A stretch of 37,241 bases of DNA from Dehalococcoidia bacterium (GCA_030690405.1 JAUYGU010000072.1:1-37241), one strand, 5' to 3'; positions 1 through 8,211 are shown, numbered from the stretch's first letter. Translations and numbers: made by a program. Notes: generated from the letters alone by a model not told the origin.

Positions 1-959
1 AGGCCGTGGCCCTGCGGGCCGGGCCGCTCGCTGCTGTTGAACATCTCTTGCATCCAATCGGCGCGGGTGAGCAGGCGGCGGTTCTCGTCCGGCGTGACGT
101 CCCGCACCTCCGTGTCCTTGTCGGCCAGGATCTCCTGTGTCCGCTCCGGGTCAAGAAGGATCGACGGGTCCGCGCACACCTCGACCTTCCGTGCCGGGGA
201 GAGGTCGATAATCTTCTTGCCGCCCAGAGCGATCTGCCGGGAAGCGTCGCTGGGCGGGAAGTTTCCCTGCACCAGTACGTCGCGGTTCCCCAGCGCCGTG
301 TACCAGGGATAGCGGATTCCTTGCGGCTTGAACGGGATCTGCGCCAGCGCCAGCAGATCAGGGTACCGCTGGTCCGGGCTCTCCAACTGCACGCCCTGGT
401 AGCCGGAGCCGCCGGAGTCAGGCGCCACCTGGCGCCCGTCCATCAAGTCTATGAACCATCGCAGCTCGTTGTATTGTGCGTTGTCCGCGGCGTTACCGGT
501 GTGCAAAGCGAAGTCTACCGCCCTCTCCGTCACGGCACTGCGATCGATCCGGTTCGCCTGGCGGACGAGCGAGGCGGTGACCTGTAGAGTGAGCGACTCC
601 TGCGGCCGGAAGGCGGCCGTGGAGAGCGGCGTGGGGCAGGAGTCCTGCCACTCCCCCCGCAGAGGCGACTCCTCGTCCAGGGTTTGCGTATCGCCAAAGT
701 GGTGGAACACGACCAGGGAGCGGCGCCGCTTCTCCCGGTCCACCTGCGCCTGCGCCAGCTCCGTGCGCACCTGGTGCGGCTCTCCCGGTCCGGAGCGCAG
801 CACCCCGTCCGCCCCCAGCACGATGGTGCGGTCGAGCGTCGTCAGCGGCCTCTCGCCGCCGGACCGGCAGCCGAAGATGGACGCCAGGGCGACACCGCCG
901 CCTAGCAAGCCGGCCCGCCAGAGGAAGCGGCGCCGGCTCACGGGCCCAGTCCAGTCCAC
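1..959 (-). CDS. Tat-exported metallophosphoesterase-like lipoprotein (partial, 3' end outside window)
   Basis: Open reading frame on the minus strand running off the left edge (about 319 residues visible). The N-terminus has a twin-arginine signal (SRRRFLWRAG) followed by a hydrophobic stretch and a lipobox-like IFGC, so an exported, lipid-anchored enzyme is likely. The body contains FHHFGDTQ, a degenerate HTGNAADNAQYNELRWF segment and PWYTALGNRD. These resemble the metal-binding GDxHxD, GDxxD and GNHD blocks of calcineurin-like phosphoesterases of the PPA1498 type (TIGR03767-like, from memory). Start: GTG at 959 has a GAGGTGGGG ribosome site; GTG at 941, directly before the Arg-Arg motif, is the alternative. 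Divergent from the DinB gene. The exact substrate is unknown. The Gly-Asn in place of Gly-Asp in the second metal block should be checked. Confidence 0.75.
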   Translation of the reverse strand, partial: MDWTGPVSRRRFLWRAGLLGGGVALASIFGCRSGGERPLTTLDRTIVLGADGVLRSGPGEPHQVRTELAQAQVDREKRRRSLVVFHHFGDTQTLDEESPLRGEWQDSCPTPLSTAAFRPQESLTLQVTASLVRQANRIDRSAVTERAVDFALHTGNAADNAQYNELRWFIDLMDGRQVAPDSGGSGYQGVQLESPDQRYPDLLALAQIPFKPQGIRYPWYTALGNRDVLVQGNFPPSDASRQIALGGKKIIDLSPARKVEVCADPSILLDPERTQEILADKDTEVRDVTPDENRRLLTRADWMQEMFNSSERPGPQGHG

Positions 960-1068
960 CGTCAGATCCCCACCTCGCGCTCTACCATCTGCCGACGGCA
1001 TTCTCGCCGCTCGGCCCGCCAGATGTCAAGGAAGGCGCTGCGGCGAGGCGCCGGCACGAGGCGGAGGG

Positions 1069-1097
1069 TTGACAGCCTGCCGGGCGGGGGATAGATT
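1069..1097 (+). promoter_or_regulatory. sigma-70 promoter of the DinB-family gene
   Basis: TTGACA at 1069-1074, 17-bp spacer, TAGATT at 1092-1097, then a GGGAG ribosome site and ATG at 1121. The -35 is a perfect match and the -10 is 4 of 6. Confidence 0.6.
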
Positions 1098-1120
1098 GCG
1101 GCCAGAAGGGAGACTCCCCC

Positions 1121-1642
1121 ATGTCCACTCTCGATTTCATTCACGGCAGCCTGCGCCAGCTCCACGGCACCTACCGGGACGCCGTCGCCGACCTCTCCCC
1201 CGATCAGCTCCACTGGCGCGCCAATGATAACGGCTGTTCCATGGCGTTCGTGCTCTGGCACTACTACCGGACGGAGGACAACATCATCCAGTTCGTTCTC
1301 CAGCACAAGCCCACGATCTGGCTGGACGGCGGCTGGGACCAGAAGTTCGGCCTGGACCGGATCGCCCAGGGCACCGGCATGAGCCTTCAGGAAGCGCAGT
1401 CACTGCGAATCAACTCCAGGGACGATTTCCTCGCGTACATGGACGCCGTCGCTGCGGCGACAGAAAGCTACCTCTCCGGCCTTGACGAAGCGGCGCTGGA
1501 GCAGAAGATAACGGTCCAACCGCTCGGTGAGATGCCGGTGCTGAACGCCATCGGCAACATGTGCCTGACGCACGGCTTCACCCACCTGGGCGAGATAGCG
1601 CACCTGCGCGGCCTGCAGGGGCTGCGTGGCATGGCCATCTAG
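1121..1642 (+). CDS. DinB/DUF664 family protein
   Basis: 173-residue four-helix-bundle protein of the DinB/DUF664 (YfiT-like, thiol-dependent transferase) group. It carries LWHYYRTEDN near residue 46-55 and a C-terminal THGFTHLGEIAHLRG helix. Their histidines are placed like the metal triad (H, H-x3-H) of this family. Members are mostly uncharacterised metalloenzymes, some using bacillithiol or mycothiol; no substrate can be inferred here. It is monocistronic behind its own promoter. Its last 59 bases reappear as a broken copy at 5584-5642, so this gene or a paralogue was once duplicated nearby. Confidence 0.85.
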   Translation: MSTLDFIHGSLRQLHGTYRDAVADLSPDQLHWRANDNGCSMAFVLWHYYRTEDNIIQFVLQHKPTIWLDGGWDQKFGLDRIAQGTGMSLQEAQSLRINSRDDFLAYMDAVAAATESYLSGLDEAALEQKITVQPLGEMPVLNAIGNMCLTHGFTHLGEIAHLRGLQGLRGMAI

Positions 1643-1694
1643 GCATCTACCCGGCAATCCAGAAACGAAACACCAAAAGTCGCCTTCCACGGGG

Positions 1695-1722
1695 TTGACA
1701 TATTCTCCAGGCCCTATATAAT
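1695..1722 (+). promoter_or_regulatory. perfect consensus sigma-70 promoter
   Basis: TTGACA (1695-1700), 16-bp spacer, TATAAT (1717-1722). Both hexamers match consensus. It lies 26 bp before the GTG start of the surface protein, suggesting strong constitutive expression. Confidence 0.8.
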
Positions 1723-1747
1723 AACTGCCAAACGAGGGGGTGCGGCT

Positions 1748-3139
1748 GTGCCGTTTAGAAAGATACGCGTCCTACCTGCGGCCTTCTTTCCCGGCTTATT
1801 GCTCTCTTTGGCGCTCTTCGCAGGGGTGATAGGAAGCGCCACGCCCGCGTCCTCCTACGGCAACGATGACGGCACCAGCAACACTGGGACGGTCATCGGC
1901 ACGCCCGTCCCCCTTGCCCAGACGTACGCCGTCGAGCAAAAGGGGGACTACGTTTCGGCTGGCGTCGGCATGCGCGGTAGCGGCCCTCCCGGCGGCGGGA
2001 CGATAACGCTGCCTGCGCTCCCGGGCACGGCCACGGTAACGAAGGCGTTCCTCTACTGGGCGGTGATGAACTCGACCGTTACCCCCTCGCTGGACGACGG
2101 TATTATCAACGGCAACGCGATAACGGGCACCCTCATCGGCACCACCGCTGACCCCTGCTGGACCTCGTACGCGACCGCCATCCACAACTACGTGGCGGAC
2201 GTCACGAGCTACGTCGTCCCGGGCGCCAACGTGCTCACCGGCTTCGCCTCCGGCGGCATGCCTATCATTACCCCACCGCTGCTGGAGGGCGCTTCCCTGG
2301 TCGTTGTGTATAGCGACCCGACCGCCGCCAGGAAGGACATCATCATTCACGAGGGGGCGGTCACCTTCTCCGCACCGCCCGCCGAGGCTACGGTCTTCAG
2401 CGGCTTCAGCGCCGCCGCCGGCACCACCAAGACCACCTACGTCGTTGCCGACGGCCAGCCCGGCCTCCGGAACAGAACCCTCGTAGACGGTACCGAGACC
2501 GCCGATTTCACCCCCCAGGGTGGCGGCCCCGGCAGCGACTACTGGAACACCGTGACCCAGGACATCTCCGCTTTCGTTCCGCCCGCCGACACCAGCGTCT
2601 CCGTCGAACTGGAGAGCCTGAACTTCGGCGGCTACGACTGCCTCACCTGGGTGGCGCAGGTCCTCTCGGTGCCCGCAGCCAGCACCACCTTCACTGTCAA
2701 CAAGGTGTACTCCCCGGCAGGGCCGGTGACGAGCGTTCCGGTCTCCGTGACCTGCACCAGTGGCACGCCTGCACCGGCTTCTGGCAGCTCTGCGCCCGGC
2801 AGCCCGTTCGTGACCACCGTCACCGGGTTCGCGGTCAGCGGCGCAACCTGCAGCGCGGTGGAGACATCGGTCCCGGCCGGCTACACCATGAGCTCAAACT
2901 GCACCAACGTTCCCGTCAGCAACGGCGTCCCGGCCAGCTGCACGATCACCAACACTCTGATACCAGAGGGGGGTGGTCCAGTCGGCGGCATCGTCGACCT
3001 CATCATCAACGCTGATGCACCTCCCGCCGAGTCCGGGCCGTCCGACAATCGCACCGTCGCGCTGCCGGCGGCCGCCGCCCTCGGCCTGTTGTTCCTCGCT
3101 GCCGGCGGGCTGTACGTGGCGAGGACGCGGCGGGGATAG
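1748..3139 (+). CDS. secreted, C-terminally membrane-anchored surface protein
   Basis: 463 residues. GTG start at 1748 with a GAGGGGG ribosome site at 1733-1740. Signal peptide spans about residues 1-35. A large Gly/Thr/Pro-rich beta domain (about 45-310; motifs ATVTKAFLYWAV and VLTGFASGG) resembles DUF3344-type bacterial surface domains. A Cys-containing beta-sandwich (about 315-410; TFTVNKVYSPAGPV, then ATCSAVETSVPAGYTMS) is like DUF5979/prealbumin-type repeats of adhesins. The C-terminus is a classic surface anchor: LPAAAALG, a hydrophobic helix and ARTRRG. That is the layout of a sorting signal but it lacks a true LPxTG. It probably acts outside the cell, for adhesion or as an envelope layer. 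The domain names are from recalled sequence style and need profile searches. Confidence 0.8.
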   Translation: MPFRKIRVLPAAFFPGLLLSLALFAGVIGSATPASSYGNDDGTSNTGTVIGTPVPLAQTYAVEQKGDYVSAGVGMRGSGPPGGGTITLPALPGTATVTKAFLYWAVMNSTVTPSLDDGIINGNAITGTLIGTTADPCWTSYATAIHNYVADVTSYVVPGANVLTGFASGGMPIITPPLLEGASLVVVYSDPTAARKDIIIHEGAVTFSAPPAEATVFSGFSAAAGTTKTTYVVADGQPGLRNRTLVDGTETADFTPQGGGPGSDYWNTVTQDISAFVPPADTSVSVELESLNFGGYDCLTWVAQVLSVPAASTTFTVNKVYSPAGPVTSVPVSVTCTSGTPAPASGSSAPGSPFVTTVTGFAVSGATCSAVETSVPAGYTMSSNCTNVPVSNGVPASCTITNTLIPEGGGPVGGIVDLIINADAPPAESGPSDNRTVALPAAAALGLLFLAAGGLYVARTRRG

Positions 3140-3375
3140 CGCCCCGCTGACACCCGCCCGGCTCGCACTACGTTCTGCGCGGCCCCACCTCCTCTGGGAG
3201 ATTGGAGAAGGGCTGGAACCGCTTCCGCCCCCTCAGGGGGAGAACTGCGCAGAGGAACATCCCGGGGAACTGGCTGAAGTCCACTAGCAGAGCCTTCCGC
3301 TTCTCGCCCGCCTTCCGCGAACGCCGCCCGCATGACAGCCCTGTGGGCGAGCCCTTCAAGAGCCAGGGTCGCCTC

Positions 3376-3402
3376 GAATCCAACCGCCGCTCCGGCGGAT
3401 TC
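3376..3402. terminator. hairpin between convergent genes
   Basis: CCGCCG-ctc-CGGCGG perfect stem, extended by GAATC/GATTC with a 3-nt bulge. It lies between the convergent surface protein and beta-helix lipoprotein. There is no clear T-run on either side, so its role as terminator is only probable. The rest of 3140-3423 holds no convincing gene. Confidence 0.35.
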
Positions 3403-3423
3403 AGGCTCCCCGATCCGTGCCGG

Positions 3424-4542
3424 CTAGGGGCTGGGTTTTTCGATTTTCAGCGGCCCCAGACTGAAGTTGTCCTCTACAAGAGCCTCACCTGCCCCGGCTA
3501 GGAACGAGATATCCGTACTGTTGGGGATCGCTCGCTCGCCGCTAATATCCGTGCCGAAGTAGTTTCCTCGGACCGTATTCCCTTCCGTGCCCTCGTGCCG
3601 CACGACAATAGCCGTGGTGTTGCCCGCCATCACGTTCCCCTCCCCATCGGCATCGCCGCCCACCAGCGTCTCGCGAGCGCCGAACTGCACCATAATCGCG
3701 AACAGGTTGCCGATGTCGGTTTCACCGGATTTGTCGAGACCGATGATGTTGCCCTGGAGCACTGTCCCCTGGGCGCCGTCCACGCTAACGCCAAACAATT
3801 TATTGCCGGAGATGACGTTGCCCTCGCCTTCTCCGGCCCCTCCGATGACGGTGTCCCGTGCTAGGCTGCTCACCCAGATGCCCTCGAACTCGTTCGGCAT
3901 TTTACTGGTTCCTGCCGCATCCAGGCCGATGATGTTACCTCTGATGACTGTGGCCTGCCCCTGGACTTCAACTCCTACCACGTTGCCGGATAGCACGTTA
4001 CCCTCACCGGGTCCGCCGATAACGTTGCCCACTGCTCCCTGCCAGACCAGCACCGCAGTTTGGCAGTTGTGGATCCGCAGTCCCTTGAGCTCGTTGGCGT
4101 CGGAGCGGAGGGTCAGACATATCACGTCCGGGTCCTGGCCTTCGATGATGACGGCATTTGCGCCATCAATAGCGTCTCCACCCCTGTCCATCGGGGGCAG
4201 CCCTGAATCGAGAGCGATGGTCTTCGGCTCCTCGTCCGTAAACGTCGCTTCGTCAAATATAATGGTATCCGCTCGCTCTGGGCCCGGACTACCGTCTAGC
4301 TGGCCCCGTTCGGCCTCGTTCAGCTCATCCTCCCCCAACTGTCCGATAGCGAGGAGCAATGCTTCCCGCAGTGTGAGCACCCCGTCACGCTCGTCTGTGT
4401 CCAGGGTGCTATTCACGACCAGCGTGGGGCCTGCCCCATCCGATGCGCCTCCGCAGGCCATGGCTAGGGCGATAAGTGCCAGCCAGGCCGCTACCAGGCT
4501 GATCAGCCCGGCGCTGGGACATACCCGGAATGTTGGTCTCAA
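3424..4542 (-). CDS. CSLREA-type right-handed beta-helix lipoprotein
   Basis: 372 residues. TTG at 4542 is chosen as start because it follows a near-perfect AAAGGAGGG ribosome site 5 nt away; the frame stays open further upstream, but over debris of another gene. The N-terminus is a signal with lipobox-like ALAMAC. A CSLREA-like block follows (VNSTLDTDERDGVLTLREAL). Then come at least four repeats of the kind VIGGxGEGNVxSGN / GNIIGLDxxGT, typical of parallel beta-helix (NosD/PbH1) surface proteins. The probable role is an extracellular or periplasmic structural or carbohydrate-binding protein. It lies head-to-tail after the J-FKBP gene on the same strand, separated by a PIN-gene remnant. Confidence 0.75.
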   Translation of the reverse strand: MRPTFRVCPSAGLISLVAAWLALIALAMACGGASDGAGPTLVVNSTLDTDERDGVLTLREALLLAIGQLGEDELNEAERGQLDGSPGPERADTIIFDEATFTDEEPKTIALDSGLPPMDRGGDAIDGANAVIIEGQDPDVICLTLRSDANELKGLRIHNCQTAVLVWQGAVGNVIGGPGEGNVLSGNVVGVEVQGQATVIRGNIIGLDAAGTSKMPNEFEGIWVSSLARDTVIGGAGEGEGNVISGNKLFGVSVDGAQGTVLQGNIIGLDKSGETDIGNLFAIMVQFGARETLVGGDADGEGNVMAGNTTAIVVRHEGTEGNTVRGNYFGTDISGERAIPNSTDISFLAGAGEALVEDNFSLGPLKIEKPSP

Positions 4543-4573
4543 GAGTCCCTCCTTTGGCCGATCGCCATCACAG

Positions 4574-4609
4574 ACTTCAGCGCTGAGAAGCGGCAAGAAT
4601 GGCCGCGAG
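4574..4609 (-). pseudogene. 3'-terminal remnant of a PIN toxin gene
   Basis: 36 nt matching 33/36 to 11870-11905, the last codons and stop of the intact PIN toxin at 11873-12301. Read on the minus strand it gives LAAILAASQR-stop versus FAAILAASER-stop. No upstream PIN coding remains here; the adjoining sequence is the end of the J-FKBP duplication. Confidence 0.6.
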
Positions 4610-4634
4610 GGCGCCGAAGCTGCACGTTCTCGCG

Positions 4635-5450
4635 TCAAGGGCCGCCCTTCACGTCCAGCAGCTCCACGTCGAAGGTCAACTCGGCGTTCGGGGGTATTGT
4701 CGGTGGGCGTCCCTGCTCACCGTAGGCGAGGTCCGCTGATATGATCAGTCGCCGCTTGCCCCCCACCCGCATCGTCGCCACGCCTTCGTCCCAGCCCGCG
4801 ATCACCTGGCCCGCGCCGAGGGTGAACTCGAACGGCGTCCCCCTGTCCAGCGAGCTGTCGAACTTCGTGCCGTCGCCGCTGAACCAGCCGGTGTAGTGAA
4901 CCGTCACGGCGTCTCCTGATTTGGGCTCGGTGCCCGTGCCCACAGCGATGTCTGTGATCTTAAGGCCGGTCGCGGTGACGGTCGCCTCGCCAGTGACCGC
5001 CGGCGGGTTCACCGGCGCGACAGCGGCCGGCGAGGCTGTGGCTCCGGAGGAAGGGGTGGCCTGCACGACCGCCTTACTGCCATCCTCACCGGATAGCACC
5101 ACCGCCCAGACGACTGCCAGGGCCACAGCGACAGCCACCAGCGCGACCGCAGCCGTCGCCAGTAGCGGCCGGGCCCGGAGATACGTGAGGAAGGCGTGGT
5201 GCAGCGCCTGTCCGCCCCGGCTTGCGGACGTCCCCGTTCTCTGCTGCCGGTCATACTCGCCCCGTCTCTTCTCGTCGCCCAGGACCTCGTAAGCCTCCTG
5301 GATCTCTTTGAAGCGCTGCGCTGCCCTGGGCCTCGTGCTGGTGGCCGGGTCGTACAGGCGCGAAAGCCGCCGGTACGCCGCCTCGATAGCCTCCTTGGTG
5401 GCGACGCGGCTGATCTGGAGAACCGAATAGTAGTTCCGCTGCTTGGGCAT
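4635..5450 (-). CDS. J-domain / transmembrane / FKBP peptidyl-prolyl isomerase fusion, copy 1
   Basis: 271 residues. An N-terminal J-domain (about 1-70; [37 protein letters not shown]) faces the cytoplasm, with one TM helix at about 95-120 and a Pro/Ala/Thr linker. A C-terminal FKBP domain (about 165-270; [50 protein letters not shown]) follows outside the membrane. The FKBP part has the usual active-site residues. The J-domain has lost the HPD motif needed to stimulate DnaK (YDP at that place), so it may be structural only. An upstream TAGAAT sits 10 nt before the ATG, implying an almost leaderless mRNA. A paralogue lies at 16927-17754. Probable role: folding of exported proteins. Confidence 0.85.
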   Translation of the reverse strand: MPKQRNYYSVLQISRVATKEAIEAAYRRLSRLYDPATSTRPRAAQRFKEIQEAYEVLGDEKRRGEYDRQQRTGTSASRGGQALHHAFLTYLRARPLLATAAVALVAVAVALAVVWAVVLSGEDGSKAVVQATPSSGATASPAAVAPVNPPAVTGEATVTATGLKITDIAVGTGTEPKSGDAVTVHYTGWFSGDGTKFDSSLDRGTPFEFTLGAGQVIAGWDEGVATMRVGGKRRLIISADLAYGEQGRPPTIPPNAELTFDVELLDVKGGP

Positions 5451-5460
5451 GCCGACGACT

Positions 5461-5488
5461 ATTCTAGCAGGCCAAGCCCGTTGGTGAA
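5461..5488 (-). promoter_or_regulatory. promoter of J-FKBP copy 1 (near-leaderless)
   Basis: Minus strand: TTCACC (5483-5488), 16-bp spacer, TAGAAT (5461-5466). Only 10 nt separate the -10 from the ATG and no ribosome site is present. The same layout is conserved in copy 2. Confidence 0.5.
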
Positions 5489-5542
5489 CCCCGAACGGTG
5501 GTCCCGAAGGGCACGGGTCTATTGTTCCGGGAGGATGATACT

Positions 5543-5572
5543 GGCAACGGTCGGCAGCGGTCGGTAGCAGTC
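5543..5572 (+). repeat. three 10-bp tandem repeats
   Basis: Units GGCAACGGTC, GGCAGCGGTC and GGTAGCAGTC in direct succession. The same first unit, flanked by degenerate copies, occurs at 19271-19300, next to the other copy of the integrase-like fragment. Confidence 0.55.
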
Positions 5573-5583
5573 AGATGCGGCGA

Positions 5584-5642
5584 ACCTGGGCGAGATAGCG
5601 CACCTGCGCGGCTAGACGGCGCTGCGCGGCATGGCCGTTTAG
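5584..5642 (+). pseudogene. DinB-family 3' end remnant
   Basis: 59 nt aligning to 1584-1642 of the intact DinB gene with 51 identities; the first 29 are identical. An internal TAG interrupts the frame. There is no 5' part. The remainder of 5451-5860 shows no convincing gene. Confidence 0.7.
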
Positions 5643-5860
5643 CCTGGTGAGCCCGCTCCAATTGCTGTAACGAACGCTGTCCTTAGGCGTCTTGATGTAC
5701 GGAAAACCCAGGATCGCAGTTGATGGAGGTCTCGATTTCAGCGTGAACGCCAAGCTGAGCATGCAGCCGGTTCAGAGGAGCAGCCTCTCCGAGCACGAGG
5801 TGAAGCGCTGCCGCACCGTCGCGCGGGGGGAATCACTGGGAGGTCTGGGAAGAGAGCATC

Positions 5861-6055
5861 ATGTGGTGGAGCCCGGACCGGCAGCGCTGGCACCCCGTGG
5901 AGGCGGACGTCATGCCCCGACACCGCCGCTGCCTTGTCCTCGAGACCGAGGAGGGCTTCCGGGTCGCCCTCATCTGGAACGCCGGGGACGACGAGTTCAT
6001 GCTCCCGGCCCCCGACCGCCGCTACGAGCCCCTGCCTGAGCAGCACCGCGGCTAG
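5861..6055 (+). CDS. small hypothetical protein
   Basis: 64 residues, start ATG 5861 with a purine-rich GGAAGAGAG just upstream. Composition is natural rather than shadow-like: W, R and D/E rich, ending in PAPDRRYEPLPEQHRG. It contains MPRHRRCLVLETEEGFRVALIW, likely a small beta-rich fold. No family recognised. It lies between the DinB debris and the integrase-like fragment in a decayed zone, so it could itself be a fragment. Confidence 0.4.
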   Translation: MWWSPDRQRWHPVEADVMPRHRRCLVLETEEGFRVALIWNAGDDEFMLPAPDRRYEPLPEQHRG

Positions 6056-6061
6056 CCGCGC

Positions 6062-6122
6062 CCCCTACGTCTGCATCCCGGACTGAAGGAATATCCCGTT
6101 ATGGATCAGAAAGCTGCGCACA
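6062..6122 (-). repeat. left copy of about 61-bp direct repeat (3' end of integrase-like gene)
   Basis: About 57/61 identical to 19336-19396. On the minus strand it encodes VRSFLIHNGIFLQSGMQT-stop, the C-terminus of the gene at 19339-19689. The upstream part of that gene is missing here. The two copies are in the same orientation and bracket 13.2 kb of accessory genes. Confidence 0.75.
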
Positions 6123-6288
6123 CATTTGAGCCGATGGCGACAGCTGCCTTGCCCGTGAGGATGGCGCTGTCCTGTCCTTGTGGCAGAGACCCCTCTTGCA
6201 CGACTACCTGGGGACTCCACTCCGATTGCGCTCTGGCCGGTTCGAGTAGTAATTTGCTCAGTGAGTAGGAACCGAGTCTCAAGTTCGC

Positions 6289-6501
6289 TTGGAACTAACA
6301 TCTGTGGCAACTCTCCGTGAACTCAGAAACAGGGCGTTCCTGACGCAGGAGGAGCTGGCCGAAAAGGCCAAGGTTTCGAGGTCGACGATAGCGGTTCTGG
6401 AGAGCGGCAGGCGCACTCGCGGGCCAAGACCGCGGACTATACGACGCCTCGCCCGGGCACTGGGTTGCGAACCAGCTGATATAGAATTCGACGCGCGGTA
6501 G
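6289..6501 (+). CDS. XRE-family helix-turn-helix regulator
   Basis: 70 residues, essentially a single Cro/C1-type HTH (LRELRNRAFLTQEELAEKA, VSRSTIAVLESGRR, TIRRLARALGCEPADIEF). The TTG at 6289 gives the longest form; GTG at 6304 (MATLRELRNR) is an equally credible start. It is the first gene inside the left repeat, 120 bp upstream of the HNH operon and in the same direction. It could be that operon's regulator or an orphan of a phage or toxin-antitoxin cassette. Confidence 0.75.
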   Translation: MELTSVATLRELRNRAFLTQEELAEKAKVSRSTIAVLESGRRTRGPRPRTIRRLARALGCEPADIEFDAR

Positions 6502-6553
6502 GGGGCCCCTCGCCGCGAGGCCACCCCACCGATCAAATCTCTCGTCCAGCTGC

Positions 6554-6582
6554 TTGACAGGACACCCCATTTCTATTATAAT
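6554..6582 (+). promoter_or_regulatory. perfect consensus sigma-70 promoter of the HNH operon
   Basis: TTGACA (6554-6559), 17-bp spacer, TATAAT (6577-6582): full match in both boxes with optimal spacing. About 43 bp before the HNH start codon. Confidence 0.85.
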
Positions 6583-6625
6583 AACACAGTAACAAGGCGC
6601 TTACGCTACATTCGAGGTTGTTCAC

Positions 6626-7552
6626 TTGCCAGCCCAAACAATCCAACCCACAGCCAGAATCTGTGCCATCTGCGGCACAAATCGCGGTCTCGATCGCCAC
6701 CACATCGAGCCCCGCCGCATGGGTGGCAGCAGGGAGAGCAAGGTGCTGGCCGAGGACAACCTCATAACCCTGTGCCGGACGTGCCACACGAATCTTCACG
6801 AGAGCGGCTGGGTTCTCGAGCGGTCGCCCGTGTTGTTGCGGGTCGTGGACGGACGAAGCGGCGACGAAATCATGCGAAGACATTGCGATCACGACTTCAA
6901 TGCCACTGCCTTCCTTGATCTCCTGAGTCGTCTGGATACCTCTCTGGTTCAAGCCGTCCATCTTATCCGTTACCTTGACGACGACCAGCTCGTGGAGGCG
7001 TTTCGAGCGGCTCGCTCCCTGGGTAAGCGAGCCTGGCTCTTGGAAGCGGCGACCCTCTATGAGGCCCAGCGTCGGAGTGTATACGGGGATCGCGCCCTGG
7101 AGGGCATCGCCCGACGGTTCGAGATCAGCCTGAGGCACGCCCAGAAGTACGCCCTAGTCTGGCGCTTGTTCTTTGCCAAGGAACGGCATGACGGAGGACG
7201 TGATGAGGGCCAACCTTTTCTAGGCGTGCCAGACGGCGTCAACGTTGACGCTTTCTTCCTGGAGGAACCAAGCTGGTACGTCGCGGCCGCTACGGAATCG
7301 CCCGATCCAGTGCGGTGGCTTGCCTATGCCCAGGACAGGAAGGCTGAGAATCCCAGGTATTCCATCAGCGACTTTCGCCAGGAGATCCAGCAGGCCGCCG
7401 GGGCGGATATCCGGGTTCTAGAGGAGCGGACGCCCCAACCCCTGCAATCGGCATCCCGGGTCCCCTGGGACTGCCCCTGGGTCAAGCCCTATTGCACGCG
7501 TTCGGGGAAGCCCGTGCTGGCTGAGGATTGCCGGTGCGAGAGGGCGCTATGA
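6626..7552 (+). CDS. HNH endonuclease-domain protein
   Basis: 308 residues, TTG start at 6626 with GAGG 8 nt upstream. The N-terminal HNH module has two zinc pairs, C13-x2-C16 and C50-x2-C53, the DRHHIEPRRMGG core (H25, H26), N45 (DNLITLC) and H54/H58. The remaining about 240 residues are helical with a possible HTH-like stretch (ALEGIARRFEISLRHAQKYA) and a Cys-rich end (WDCPWVKPYC, EDCRCERAL). It is probably a DNA endonuclease of mobile origin. Its stop overlaps the next ATG (ATGA), so translation is coupled. It is the first gene of a four-gene operon. Confidence 0.85.
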   Translation: MPAQTIQPTARICAICGTNRGLDRHHIEPRRMGGSRESKVLAEDNLITLCRTCHTNLHESGWVLERSPVLLRVVDGRSGDEIMRRHCDHDFNATAFLDLLSRLDTSLVQAVHLIRYLDDDQLVEAFRAARSLGKRAWLLEAATLYEAQRRSVYGDRALEGIARRFEISLRHAQKYALVWRLFFAKERHDGGRDEGQPFLGVPDGVNVDAFFLEEPSWYVAAATESPDPVRWLAYAQDRKAENPRYSISDFRQEIQQAAGADIRVLEERTPQPLQSASRVPWDCPWVKPYCTRSGKPVLAEDCRCERAL

Positions 7553-8211
7553 CGTCGACGTGCTACGAAGAACGGCTGCGGGCGTTTGCCGAGGACAAGC
7601 GGCTAGGGCGGCTGGCGAAGGCGGTGCGCGATCCGGAGGACGGCTCATGTGACGCCTGCGGCTCGACCCTGCCGCGCACTCTCTTCGGCCTCAGGGACAC
7701 GGTGAGCGGCCGTCACTTCTTCGTTGGGCAGAACTGCCTCTCCTGGCTGCTGGAGACGGGGCTGGTTGCCCGGGCCCGCTACCGTCAGAGCGCCGAGGTC
7801 GCCTACCGGCGGGAGATGGAGATGCGGCGAAACGGGGCTGTCGCATCGATTGACGGGCCGTCGCCCCACACAGGTAAGCAGGCTGACTTGTCCCACCGAG
7901 GGGCCGACCTACGGAATCTTCGACGGACGATCCTCATCACTGAGACCGAGGACCACTACGAGGCGCTGGTCCGCCTCGAGGACGGACGGCGGCGCGTCTC
8001 CGGGCGGGCCCAGGAGCCCCGCTGGAGCCAGGGATGGGCCCGGCATGACGGCGGTGTCGTACTTCTGGAGCGAGTCCCAAGGGCCAGGCGGAACGCGGTC
8101 GCCATCTGCGTACTGAAGGCCTACCGGAAGGCGCGGACCGCCTGGCGGAACGGCGCTGCGCGGAACGGCAACGGACCTGGCAACGAGATGCGCCAAGAAG
8201 TAGTGGCATGA
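7549..8211 (+). CDS. CxxC-containing hypothetical protein (HNH operon gene 2)
   Basis: 220 residues. ATG 7549 overlaps the HNH stop by 4 bp. The N-terminal part has C34-x2-C37 (SCDACGSTLPRTLFG) and FFVGQNCLSWLL, a possible incomplete zinc site. A basic middle and tail follow (RNLRRTILITETEDHYEALVR, RKARTAWRNG). No family recognised. The charged, Cys-bearing character and the tight overlap with HNH and SWIM proteins suggest a nucleic-acid-binding partner. Confidence 0.8.
   Translation: MTSTCYEERLRAFAEDKRLGRLAKAVRDPEDGSCDACGSTLPRTLFGLRDTVSGRHFFVGQNCLSWLLETGLVARARYRQSAEVAYRREMEMRRNGAVASIDGPSPHTGKQADLSHRGADLRNLRRTILITETEDHYEALVRLEDGRRRVSGRAQEPRWSQGWARHDGGVVLLERVPRARRNAVAICVLKAYRKARTAWRNGAARNGNGPGNEMRQEVVA

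Noticed and set aside
6..587. Plus-strand open frames over the left edge
   Set aside because: They are shadows of the minus-strand metallophosphoesterase, which has a Tat signal, lipobox and coherent motifs.
3228..3240. CCCCCTCAGGGGG as terminator of the surface protein
   Set aside because: Stem of 6 bp with a 1-nt loop cannot fold as such and no T-run follows.
6065..6310. 81-codon minus frame ending in the integrase-like tail
   Set aside because: Only the last about 18 codons are homologous to a real gene; the rest is unrelated sequence read by chance.
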